Translations under genes and position numbers: made by a program
Assembly (NCBI GenBank): GCA_902812455.1
Contig: CADDZH010000001.1
Coordinates: 62,001-126,000, forward strand
Direction of reading: 5' to 3'
Origin: Chloroflexota bacterium
GTDB taxonomy: Bacteria > Chloroflexota > Ktedonobacteria > Ktedonobacterales > Ktedonobacteraceae
DNA: 64,000 nt
Notes under the pieces: generated by a model
Told to the model about the DNA's origin: nothing
The model's input: the letters and a program-made list of their open reading frames with translations, nothing else
Databases searched by the model: none
Shown here: positions 8,570-16,514 of the stretch, in pieces
How the letters are laid out: each line of letters begins with the position of its first letter
Numbering within the stretch: the stretch's first letter is position 1

Positions 8570-9609
8570 TACTCTTTCGCTCCGTTATTACGATTCGTCC
8601 ATTCGAGGGGAACTTGCGAGACTTTTTCACGTCCCGACGGTTTATGAACAGGCCTCCCTAAAGGCCGAGTTTTTAGGGTTCCATTGTAGAGCTGATATAT
8701 TCTTTCTTTAGTGATAGAGATGTACTCTGCTTCCCGATCTACGCCGATAGCTCTGCGATCGTGCATTAAAGCTGCTAGAAGCGTTGATCCCACACCACAA
8801 TAGGGATCAAGAACACACTCATGCTCATTCGTAAGGGCCAGCACGCAACGCTCAACAAGCTCTACAGGAAATTGGCAGGGATGCACCGTTTTTTCTATAT
8901 GATTTGCCTTAACATTTGGAATCTCCCAAATACACGTTTCCCATTCTTCCTGGAGAAACTCCCATATATCAGAGGGGTTTTTACCTAGGGGATTGCCAGA
9001 TGGTCGTCCCTTGTTGGGTCCCTTAAAATGCCGCTTTCCAGGATACTTGGCTGGGATACGAACAGAATCAAGGTTAAAAGTATATTCATCACTTTTTGTA
9101 AACCAGAGAATGGTTTCGTAGCGTCCAGAAAATCTCTTGGAAGCGTGCAAACCATGCTCGAAATGCCAGATAATTCTGTTTCTTAGTCTGAGGCCATATT
9201 TCTTAAAAATGTGATAGTAAAAGACATCAAGAGGAAAAACTTCCCCCTCATCAACATAATTTCCTGTTTGCCAGCAAATACTTCCCTGATTGGTCAATAT
9301 ACGGACTAATTCGCAAATAACCCTCTCTTGCTCAGCAAGATAGAGAGAAATATTCTGCTTGCGCTCGTATACTTTGCCTATATTATAGGGAGGGGAAGTG
9401 ACTACCAGCGATATTACACCATCAGGTATAGTCTTCAAAAAAGTTTCCGAATCGCCGTGATGAAGAATAATCTTGCCGTTATCACTATAATCCTCAAGGA
9501 TTTGAAAGGGGTCAAAGTCTGATGCTGATTGAAATAAAGATGTTGTCACCATACTAATACTATCCCTCATAACGTTTATTGCTTGCTCCTGCTTAGAGCA
9601 GGAACCCAT
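8569..9609 (-). CDS. Beta-class DNA methyltransferase (probable N4-cytosine), partner of the restriction enzyme
   Basis: Protective methylase of the restriction-modification pair. The catalytic motif TSPPYNIGK (71-79) precedes the SAM-binding motif DPYCGVGST near the C terminus, the order that defines the beta class. SPPY rather than DPPY favours N4-cytosine methylation, as known for the BglII and BstYI methylases. The start is uncertain: ATG at 9609 lacks a clear Shine-Dalgarno sequence, whereas ATG codons at residues 14 and 20 are also possible, the latter with AGGGA ten bases upstream. No control (C) protein gene is visible. The A+T-rich composition matches the restriction gene and differs from recQ next door. 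Confidence 0.88.
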   Translation of the reverse strand: MGSCSKQEQAINVMRDSISMVTTSLFQSASDFDPFQILEDYSDNGKIILHHGDSETFLKTIPDGVISLVVTSPPYNIGKVYERKQNISLYLAEQERVICELVRILTNQGSICWQTGNYVDEGEVFPLDVFYYHIFKKYGLRLRNRIIWHFEHGLHASKRFSGRYETILWFTKSDEYTFNLDSVRIPAKYPGKRHFKGPNKGRPSGNPLGKNPSDIWEFLQEEWETCIWEIPNVKANHIEKTVHPCQFPVELVERCVLALTNEHECVLDPYCGVGSTLLAALMHDRRAIGVDREAEYISITKERIYQLYNGTLKTRPLGRPVHKPSGREKVSQVPLEWTNRNNGAKE

Positions 9610-9804
9610 TAGAGCTAGCCAGGAAGGCCATGATGGTAAGACCTCCTGCTAATCTCTTCTTCCAGGAGTGTACCATAGCGGAAGCAACCTGTCGAGAGTC
9701 CTCATAGGCCAAAAAAGCATTGATTGACAAGAATAGTATCACTCACTACAATGCAGCAAGTGGGAATCCAACCCCAGCAATTTTTGTGTTGTAGGAGGCC
9801 TCGT

Positions 9805-11850
9805 ATGTCGTCAGTATTAGCGCCAGAAAGTCACCCACCAGAACAGCTCCTTAGAGAACGCTTTCACATCTCCACCGGTTTTCATCCAGGTCAACGTGAC
9901 ATCATCGAACAACTCATGCAGGGAAACCGAGTCCTGGCCATCCAGCGTACAGGCTGGGGAAAATCTCTTTGCTACCAGATGGCAAGCCTGTACTACCCTC
10001 ACCTCACCATCGTCTTCTCTCCGCTCAAAGCTCTCATGCGCGATCAATGCCAGCGCTGCAATGCAGCCTATGATATCCCAGCCGCCATTGTCAGCTCGGA
10101 TTTCAGAGACGAGAATAGAATAACCTTAGAACAGGCCGTAGCCGGGAACTTCAAAATACTCTTCATCGCACCCGAACGCCTGAGCAATGCATTGTGGCAA
10201 GCATATGTTCCCAAAATGCGCATCAGTATGATCGTGATTGACGAGGCCCATTGTATTTCCACCTGGGGCCATGATTTCCGTCCTGATTACCGCCGAATTG
10301 TCCATCTCGTAAATGCCTTCCCTAAAAACATGTCCATTCTAGGCTTGACGGCGACGGCCAACAAGCGTGTAGAAGAGGACATCTTGCAGCAAATAGGGGT
10401 CGCGCAAGTCATACGAGGCAGCATGCAGCGCCCCAATCTCTATTTGAACGTCGTCAGAACGTATGGTGACCGGGAGAAGCTGAGTTACCTGGCGGAAATC
10501 CTGCCGTACTGCCCTGGAACAGGCATTGTTTATACAGCGACGAAACATGATGCCGAAATGGTGGCGATGTTTCTACGCCAGCAGGGCATTAATGCCGAAT
10601 ACTATCATGCCGGCAAGGAAGATGCTGGCCGCCAGGAGATTGAACAGGGCTTGATGACAAATCAGTATAAGGTGATCTGTGCAACAAACGCTCTAGGTAT
10701 GGGTATCGATAAGCCCGATCTGCGTTTCGTGATTCACTATCATATCCCGGCATCACCTATTCATTATTATCAAGAAATCGGCAGGGCAGGACGTGATGGA
10801 AAAGTTTCATGGTGTATTCTCCTCTATGATCCGGCTGATATTGAGATACAAGAGTACTTTATTCGCAGCGCCAAACCTGAGAACAAGCACTATGAAATGA
10901 TCCTGTCGCTGCTGCGTGCCTTCCCTAATGGACTGGGCGAGAAGGATATGATGCTGGCGACAGGATTAGCGCAGACGCCATTGCGCAATATCCTGGCCGA
11001 TCTGCAAGAACAGGGCTTTATTGAAAGGAACGCAAAAACAGGCCTATACAGGGCGCTAGGTCGCCTGGGATCGATAGACTTTTCTTCATTTGATTTGCTT
11101 CGCACGCAAAAACAACAGGAGTTGAGCAATATACAACAATATGCTCAAACGGATGGATGCTATTCAGAGTACCTTACGGCCTATCTTGGCGATGAGCCTG
11201 GCTACAAGTGCAGGGTATGCGGTAATTGCCGGGCCTCAAACTTTCCGCATGTGAGGCCATCAGAAAGAATACAAGTAGCGGCAGCTCGTTTTCTGGAAGA
11301 AGATTTCCTGCCTCACATCGAGAAGCGAGGGACAAAGACCCAGCCGGCGCATGAGGCCGGCTGGGCGCTGGCATATCATGGCAAGAGCAGTACCGGAAAA
11401 CTGGTACGGGCAAGCAAGTATGAAGATGCCGGGCCGTTTGCCCTGCAACTTGTCAATCGAGCGGTTGAGGTCATTCAAAACCGCTACCCAATAGACAGGA
11501 TCAATGGTATAGTAAGCGTACCGCCGACAAAAAGCGGCGTGCTGGTGGAGAACTTTGCTCGCCAGGTTGCAAATCAGCTCGGCATTGAGTATTTGCCTGT
11601 GGTAGCAAAGGTGCGCACAACGCGCGAGCAGAAGGAATACACAAACTGGCGACAAAAAGCTGAGAATGTCAAAGGCGCGTTTTGTGTCCGCTCGCCTGGG
11701 CGGGTTGCAGGTCGTACACTGCTACTGATTGATGATATTTACGATTCGGGATGGATGCTGCGTGAAATTGGCCAGACCTTGATGCAGGCAGGGGCGCAGG
11801 CGGTTTATCCGTTTGCGATCACCAAGACTGCCCACTCGGATGACCAGTGA
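9805..11850 (+). CDS. RecQ-family DNA helicase fused to a phosphoribosyltransferase-like domain
   Basis: 3'-5' SF2 DNA helicase with an added C-terminal domain. Walker A is RTGWGKS (48-54), Walker B is VIDEAHCIS, and the C-terminal helicase lobe has ATNALGMGIDKPD and QEIGRAGRDG. A RecQ-type zinc site follows (CRVCGNCRA). The last 120 or so residues contain LLLIDDIYDSG, the PRPP-binding signature of ComF-like type I phosphoribosyltransferases. ATG at 9805 follows AGGAGG by six bases, so the 27 codons upstream are left out. The dprA-like gene starts 24 bases downstream, which suggests one operon running on through XPB and Bax1. Such a fusion could couple helicase action to nucleotide chemistry; this is not established here. 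Confidence 0.88.
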   Translation: MSSVLAPESHPPEQLLRERFHISTGFHPGQRDIIEQLMQGNRVLAIQRTGWGKSLCYQMASLYYPHLTIVFSPLKALMRDQCQRCNAAYDIPAAIVSSDFRDENRITLEQAVAGNFKILFIAPERLSNALWQAYVPKMRISMIVIDEAHCISTWGHDFRPDYRRIVHLVNAFPKNMSILGLTATANKRVEEDILQQIGVAQVIRGSMQRPNLYLNVVRTYGDREKLSYLAEILPYCPGTGIVYTATKHDAEMVAMFLRQQGINAEYYHAGKEDAGRQEIEQGLMTNQYKVICATNALGMGIDKPDLRFVIHYHIPASPIHYYQEIGRAGRDGKVSWCILLYDPADIEIQEYFIRSAKPENKHYEMILSLLRAFPNGLGEKDMMLATGLAQTPLRNILADLQEQGFIERNAKTGLYRALGRLGSIDFSSFDLLRTQKQQELSNIQQYAQTDGCYSEYLTAYLGDEPGYKCRVCGNCRASNFPHVRPSERIQVAAARFLEEDFLPHIEKRGTKTQPAHEAGWALAYHGKSSTGKLVRASKYEDAGPFALQLVNRAVEVIQNRYPIDRINGIVSVPPTKSGVLVENFARQVANQLGIEYLPVVAKVRTTREQKEYTNWRQKAENVKGAFCVRSPGRVAGRTLLLIDDIYDSGWMLREIGQTLMQAGAQAVYPFAITKTAHSDDQ

Positions 11851-11874
11851 TAGCATATGAGGAGAAGATATAGG

Positions 11875-12891
11875 ATGGATTTACGAGAGCAGGCATGCTG
11901 GCTCCTGCTGGTATTTGAGAGCGGGCTGTCTACCCGTATCGTCAATGATATTCTCGTGATATGGTGCAAGCAGCTTGGGCGAACGTTGCAAGACTTCTTT
12001 GAAGCCGGCGCACAAGAATGGAGCGAGATATGCCATTTGAGCCTGGAGATGATCCAGAAGCTCGAAGCAGCAAGGGAGAAGCTTGTGGGACAGACATTCC
12101 TGGCTGAGCAATTGGAGCACGATCAAATTCAGTTGATGACCGTGCTTGAGCCGGAGTATCCCGTGCTGCTCAAGAAAGCGCTCACCCGTAGTCAAATTCC
12201 ATCCCTTCTTTTCTACGTGGGCGATCTGTCCATCCTTGATCGTCAAACCATCGCGATCATTGGTTCGCGTAACGCCAATGATACGAGTCTCACCTTTACC
12301 CACGAGGTTGCAGGCTACCTGTCAGAGCAAGGTGCGAATGTGATCAGTGGGCATGCTCGCGGGGTTGATCGTGCAGCCTTTGAAGGTGCGATGAGCTGTG
12401 ACGCGGGGCATACGACGGTTGTCTTGCCGCACGGTATCCGCAAATTAAGCAAGGTGCAGGTGCGTGACTTGCAACCGAAAATTGAGAATGGAAATGTGCT
12501 CTTGTTGAGCCAATTTCATCCCGATGCTCCCTGGACGGTCGGTCGCGCTATGGAGCGAAATAACGTGGTAACCGGCCTGGCACAAGTGGTCATTGTGGCG
12601 GAATCTGATACAAAGGGCGGAACATGGGAGGGAGCCAATGGAGCGCTCAAACAGGAGAAACGGGAGAAACAAGGAAGGCGATTGTATGTTCGCCAACCTG
12701 GAACCAACGAGTTGCTCCCTGGCAATAAGCTCTTGCTTGAGAAAGGCGGCTTGCCATTATCCTGGCCCGTGGATGATCTGGATAATGCTTTTTCAAGGAT
12801 ACTGCAAGAGAGCGGCGAAATCCTGGAGAAACAACTAAATTTGCCACCTCCCGCAAGCCAGTTGTCGCTCCTTCCCATTCCAGAAGAGTAA
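11875..12891 (+). CDS. DprA/Smf-like Rossmann-fold protein
   Basis: DprA-like protein (338 residues). The DprA core is marked by IAIIGSRNAND, ISGHARGVDRAAFEGAM, and TVVLPHGI, which form the nucleotide- or DNA-binding Rossmann fold. True DprA loads RecA on single-stranded DNA during transformation, but this copy differs in the GxARGxD loop and has no clear C-terminal winged helix. DprA-like folds next to phosphoribosyltransferases have been proposed as conflict-system parts, so a defence role with the RecQ-PRTase is possible. ATG at 11875 has AGGAG about ten bases upstream and is preferred over the ATG at 11857. The XPB gene begins three bases after the stop. Confidence 0.78.
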   Translation: MDLREQACWLLLVFESGLSTRIVNDILVIWCKQLGRTLQDFFEAGAQEWSEICHLSLEMIQKLEAAREKLVGQTFLAEQLEHDQIQLMTVLEPEYPVLLKKALTRSQIPSLLFYVGDLSILDRQTIAIIGSRNANDTSLTFTHEVAGYLSEQGANVISGHARGVDRAAFEGAMSCDAGHTTVVLPHGIRKLSKVQVRDLQPKIENGNVLLLSQFHPDAPWTVGRAMERNNVVTGLAQVVIVAESDTKGGTWEGANGALKQEKREKQGRRLYVRQPGTNELLPGNKLLLEKGGLPLSWPVDDLDNAFSRILQESGEILEKQLNLPPPASQLSLLPIPEE

Positions 12892-12894
12892 ACC

Positions 12895-14319
12895 ATGTCC
12901 CAGTCTATAACCATCCTCGAATTGCGGGGGCGCGATCTCATGATTACGTCACCGCAGCATTTGTTGACGCTGCCGGCGCACGAACTGCTGAATACGCTTT
13001 TTGGGATGCATCTCCCGGCGGCGGTACGTGCTAGCTTAGTCTGGGACAGGCGCACCCGCTCCCTGCGCACGCAGCCTATGCATTTCACGGCTGTCAAACA
13101 GGCCCTCCAGCAGCAGCGCACCCCCTTTACCGTCGCCTTCGATGAGCGACCTGCACTGCCGGTTCCCATATCGCTGAGCATAGAATCGCGCCCATACCAG
13201 GAAGAGGCGCTGACTGCCTGGCTGGCTGCCGGCAGCGCCGGAGTGGTTGTTTTGCCAACCGGCGCGGGCAAGACGTTCGTGGCGGCAATGGCGATTGCCG
13301 AGACCCGCTTGTGGACGCTGGCAGTCGTGCCGACGCTTGATCTTTTGCAGCAATGGCGTACAGCCCTGGCCGGGGCATTATCATTGAGCGCGGGGGATAT
13401 CGGCATGTTTGGCGGCGGTGAGAAAGACATCAAGCCCATTACTATCATTACCTACGATTCTGCTGCTATCTATCCTCGTGAACTGCGCCGCTTCGGCTTG
13501 CTGATCTTCGATGAATGCCACCACCTGCCCGCGCCGACCTATCGTCTCATCGCGGAGAGCGCCTTTACACCCCTGCGCCTCGGCCTGAGCGCCACACCTG
13601 AGCGCAGCGACATGGCACATACAGAGCTGGATGAACTGGTCGGGCCGGAGGTCTACCGCCGCTCTCCGGCAGAACTGACGGAGGAGCGTTACCTTGCGCA
13701 ATACCAGGAGGTGCGTATCGACGTTGCGCTGTCGAGCGAGGACGAAGTACGCTATGCCGAGCGAAGGCGCATGTACAATGCGTTCTTGCGGCGACGCCGT
13801 ATCAGCATTCGCTCGCCGGAGGAATTTCAACAAAAGCTGATTTTCCTCAGTGCGCGCGATCCTGAAGCGCGAGCCGCTATGCTGGCATGGCGCGAAGCAC
13901 GCAATATCGCCATGAATGCTCCGGCCAAGTATGCCGAGATCGAACGCCTCTTGCATAAACATGCTGGTGACCAGGTGCTGCTCTTTTCGGAATATAACCC
14001 CGTCGTTGATGAAATCAGCCGCCGTTTCTGCCTGCCCAGCATTACGTATAAGACGCCAGCCGAGGAACGCCGCGCCATCCTGGAGCGCTTTCGCGCGGGC
14101 CAGTACACCAAGCTGGTGACAGGAAGGGTGCTCAATGAAGGCGTTGACGTGCCGGATTGCCGCGTGGCAATTATCGTTAGCGGGAATAGCACCAGGCGCG
14201 AGTATATTCAACGCCTGGGGCGCGTCTTGCGTCCTAAAGAGGGCCAGGCTCTTCTGTACGAGCTGGTGACAACCGGCACGACGGAAGAAGAGATGGCCAG
14301 GCGCAGGAAAGATATCTAG
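12895..14319 (+). CDS. XPB/Rad25-like DNA helicase
   Basis: SF2 helicase of the XPB type, which opens DNA during nucleotide excision repair in archaea and eukaryotes and is found in scattered bacteria. Seen motifs are RPYQEEAL (Q-like), PTGAGKT (Walker A), FDECHHLP (Walker B), LGLSATP (III) and a C-terminal lobe with VLNEGVDVPDC and QRLGRVLRP (VI). An N-terminal region of about 95 residues precedes the helicase core, like the damage-recognition domain of archaeal XPB. Length is 474 residues. The Bax1-like nuclease gene follows 14 bases later, the same pairing known from archaea, so the two products probably form a helicase-nuclease complex. Confidence 0.88.
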   Translation: MSQSITILELRGRDLMITSPQHLLTLPAHELLNTLFGMHLPAAVRASLVWDRRTRSLRTQPMHFTAVKQALQQQRTPFTVAFDERPALPVPISLSIESRPYQEEALTAWLAAGSAGVVVLPTGAGKTFVAAMAIAETRLWTLAVVPTLDLLQQWRTALAGALSLSAGDIGMFGGGEKDIKPITIITYDSAAIYPRELRRFGLLIFDECHHLPAPTYRLIAESAFTPLRLGLSATPERSDMAHTELDELVGPEVYRRSPAELTEERYLAQYQEVRIDVALSSEDEVRYAERRRMYNAFLRRRRISIRSPEEFQQKLIFLSARDPEARAAMLAWREARNIAMNAPAKYAEIERLLHKHAGDQVLLFSEYNPVVDEISRRFCLPSITYKTPAEERRAILERFRAGQYTKLVTGRVLNEGVDVPDCRVAIIVSGNSTRREYIQRLGRVLRPKEGQALLYELVTTGTTEEEMARRRKDI

Positions 14320-14333
14320 TTCAGGAGAGCGTT

Positions 14334-16514
14334 GTGCGTTTCAGCTTACAAGACGTTAAAAAACAGGTACATAGGCGAGCCGGTGAGCTGTATGTTTCGC
14401 TACACTTTCTTCACCCTGGAGAGCTGCGCTCAGAAATAGAGCGCCTGATCACCTATCACGAACAGCTACTTGGGCAGCCGCAGCGCCTGTTCTCGCTCGA
14501 TGATGCCAGCGCGTATATTGCAGATTATCGTCTTGCTCATTGCCTGATCAGCACATTGAGCGCCTGGTACACCTGGCAGCAGCGCGATTGGCGCGAAGCG
14601 CTGGATCGCATGGAGGACAAAGCATATGAGAAGCTCAAGGAGGACGGGATAATGTCTCCCATGCACCTGCGGTTGGCGCTCTTCGATTACGCCAATGAAC
14701 GCTATCATGGCTTTCTGGATGCAGGGATGCGAGCAGAGGCGCTCAGGCAGTTCGCTGAACCACACCAGTTGAGCGTCTCAGTCCTGGAATACCTGCTCGC
14801 GCTCGATAGCGATGACGAGAAGATTCTGGTGCGCAGCTCCTCTCGTCCACCCCCGGCGCAAGATGTAGCTACTCTCTACAACCAATGGGCTTTTGAAGCA
14901 GCGCTCTTCAATGCCTCCAGCGTGCATTTCGTCATCGATTGCGAGGCGTTTGAGCAAACGGCCGCCATGAAGACAGCATCAATCGCATCCAGGACGATTG
15001 GGACAGGCATTGGTGCCGCGATCAAGCGCCTCTGTTATCTGGCGCGCCGCCTGGGCGTTTATTATGATCTTGCTTATGACAAAGAATGGGATCATTCTCG
15101 CCCACATGCTAATACATCAGCGCGCTACATACACCTCATGCTCTACGGCCCGCAGGAGGTGACGGGCGCTCCCCAACAGTACGGCATACGCCTTGTCCAG
15201 CTCTGCCGCATGTTACTCGATTACGGCATCACACAGCGCCAGCCGGGCAAGCAGGCGCATAGGCATAGTGAGCAAAAGCAGGCAGGAAGGGGTAACGCTA
15301 CCAGGATTTCAGCAGATGCCATCGTGGAGGTCGAGGCTATAGTGCATTTTTTACAGCGCTCGTATCGCTTCGCCATTGATAGAGATGTGCTCTCATTGCT
15401 GCCTGCCCTCAGTGAGACAAACCAGGCAGCAGCAAACGGACAGGCAGAGGTGGCTCGAGAAGAGCGAGGGCAGGGGCAAGCCCTGCCCCTACCCTACGAC
15501 GCCTGCACAGGCCGATCCGTGTATGGTAGGGGCAATCCTGGCGGTTGCCCTGGCACTTCGACCATCTTTGATAGCAGCATTGAGCAGTCTTTTGCCGAGA
15601 TGTTCGCGGCCCTGGAGAAGAACAGCGCCGTTGATGGCTGGATGCTTGTGCGCGAACCGGAGCCGTTATTGCTCGGCCAGGGAGTCTTTATTCCCGATTT
15701 TGCTTTCACGCGCGATCATCGTCGTATCTATGTAGAAATACTTGGTTTCTGGACTCCTGCCTATCGCGAGCGGAAGATACAGAAACTGCAGCAGTTGCAA
15801 GGACGTGACGACATTATGCTGGCTATCCCGCTTGAGGCAAAGGAAGCATTTAACGAGATCAGCACAAAATTTCCTGTGGTCTGGTATGAGGGACAATTAT
15901 CCGCAATAGACCTGTTGAATCTATTGCGTAGCCATTATGATGACTTTGCGGAGCGGCTGGCAGCCATCGACATCGAGGCGGTTCGCAGGCGCGTGGAGAG
16001 CGAGGGCCTGCTGCCGGAATCATTGTGTTACGAATTGCTGCATTGCTACCGGCGTTCGGAGCTTGTGCAGGCAGCGGAGCTTGTAAGCGAGAAGAGGATA
16101 GAGTTCACCCCAGGTATCGGGCTGTACCAGGCTGAGTGGATGGAACAACTGCGAGTCTCGTTCCTAGAATGGTTAGGGAGCGCCCGGCGCTTGCCGCTGG
16201 TGGATGTCTTGCGAGAGAGTAGAGAGCGCTGGCCAGTGCTCGCTGCATGTGCAGATGCCTGCATCGAGGCTATACTTGGCCTGTGGCCAGAGGTTCGGAT
16301 CAAGCGCAGTTCGATTTTCGATGCTGTGGTAGAATATGCTGGAGCTGGAACGGAAGAGCAGAATACTGGTACTGAGCCTGTGCCTGGTACAACTGGCAGT
16401 AAATATGGTGCAGAGTCCGCTCCGGCAAGGAAAACAGTGCGGGAGAAACGAACAGCGCAGAAAAAACGGGTGGTGAGGGAGGAATCACAGGGATTATTAT
16501 GGGATGAAGGTTAA
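14334..16514 (+). CDS. Bax1-like (DUF790) nuclease, partner of XPB
   Basis: Predicted structure-specific nuclease that binds XPB and cuts DNA bubbles. The long alpha-helical N-terminal half is typical of DUF790. The nuclease core lies near GVFIPDFAFTRDHRRIYVEI, where PD and the later E form the PD-(D/E)XK acidic site, followed by GFWTPAYRERK. Start is GTG at 14334 with AGGAGA five bases upstream. At 726 residues it is longer than archaeal Bax1. Part of the excess is a repeat-encoded insertion at about residues 378-408 and a basic, low-complexity tail after residue 670. The Ser/Thr kinase gene starts inside its last codons. Confidence 0.82.
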   Translation: MRFSLQDVKKQVHRRAGELYVSLHFLHPGELRSEIERLITYHEQLLGQPQRLFSLDDASAYIADYRLAHCLISTLSAWYTWQQRDWREALDRMEDKAYEKLKEDGIMSPMHLRLALFDYANERYHGFLDAGMRAEALRQFAEPHQLSVSVLEYLLALDSDDEKILVRSSSRPPPAQDVATLYNQWAFEAALFNASSVHFVIDCEAFEQTAAMKTASIASRTIGTGIGAAIKRLCYLARRLGVYYDLAYDKEWDHSRPHANTSARYIHLMLYGPQEVTGAPQQYGIRLVQLCRMLLDYGITQRQPGKQAHRHSEQKQAGRGNATRISADAIVEVEAIVHFLQRSYRFAIDRDVLSLLPALSETNQAAANGQAEVAREERGQGQALPLPYDACTGRSVYGRGNPGGCPGTSTIFDSSIEQSFAEMFAALEKNSAVDGWMLVREPEPLLLGQGVFIPDFAFTRDHRRIYVEILGFWTPAYRERKIQKLQQLQGRDDIMLAIPLEAKEAFNEISTKFPVVWYEGQLSAIDLLNLLRSHYDDFAERLAAIDIEAVRRRVESEGLLPESLCYELLHCYRRSELVQAAELVSEKRIEFTPGIGLYQAEWMEQLRVSFLEWLGSARRLPLVDVLRESRERWPVLAACADACIEAILGLWPEVRIKRSSIFDAVVEYAGAGTEEQNTGTEPVPGTTGSKYGAESAPARKTVREKRTAQKKRVVREESQGLLWDEG
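15465..15556 (+). repeat. Palindromic repeats inserted in frame in the Bax1-like gene
   Basis: AGGGGCAAGCCCTGCCCCTA is followed by GTGTATGGTAGGGGCAATCC and CGGTTGCC. The first part matches repeats at 47361 and 60812, the second resembles those at 20218 and 35153. The reading frame is kept and the encoded Gly/Pro-rich peptide interrupts the protein between the helical and nuclease parts. Confidence 0.75.

Noticed and set aside
13381..14211. 276-codon minus-strand open frame opposite the XPB gene
   Set aside because: The plus-strand frame carries all helicase motifs; the antisense product has none.
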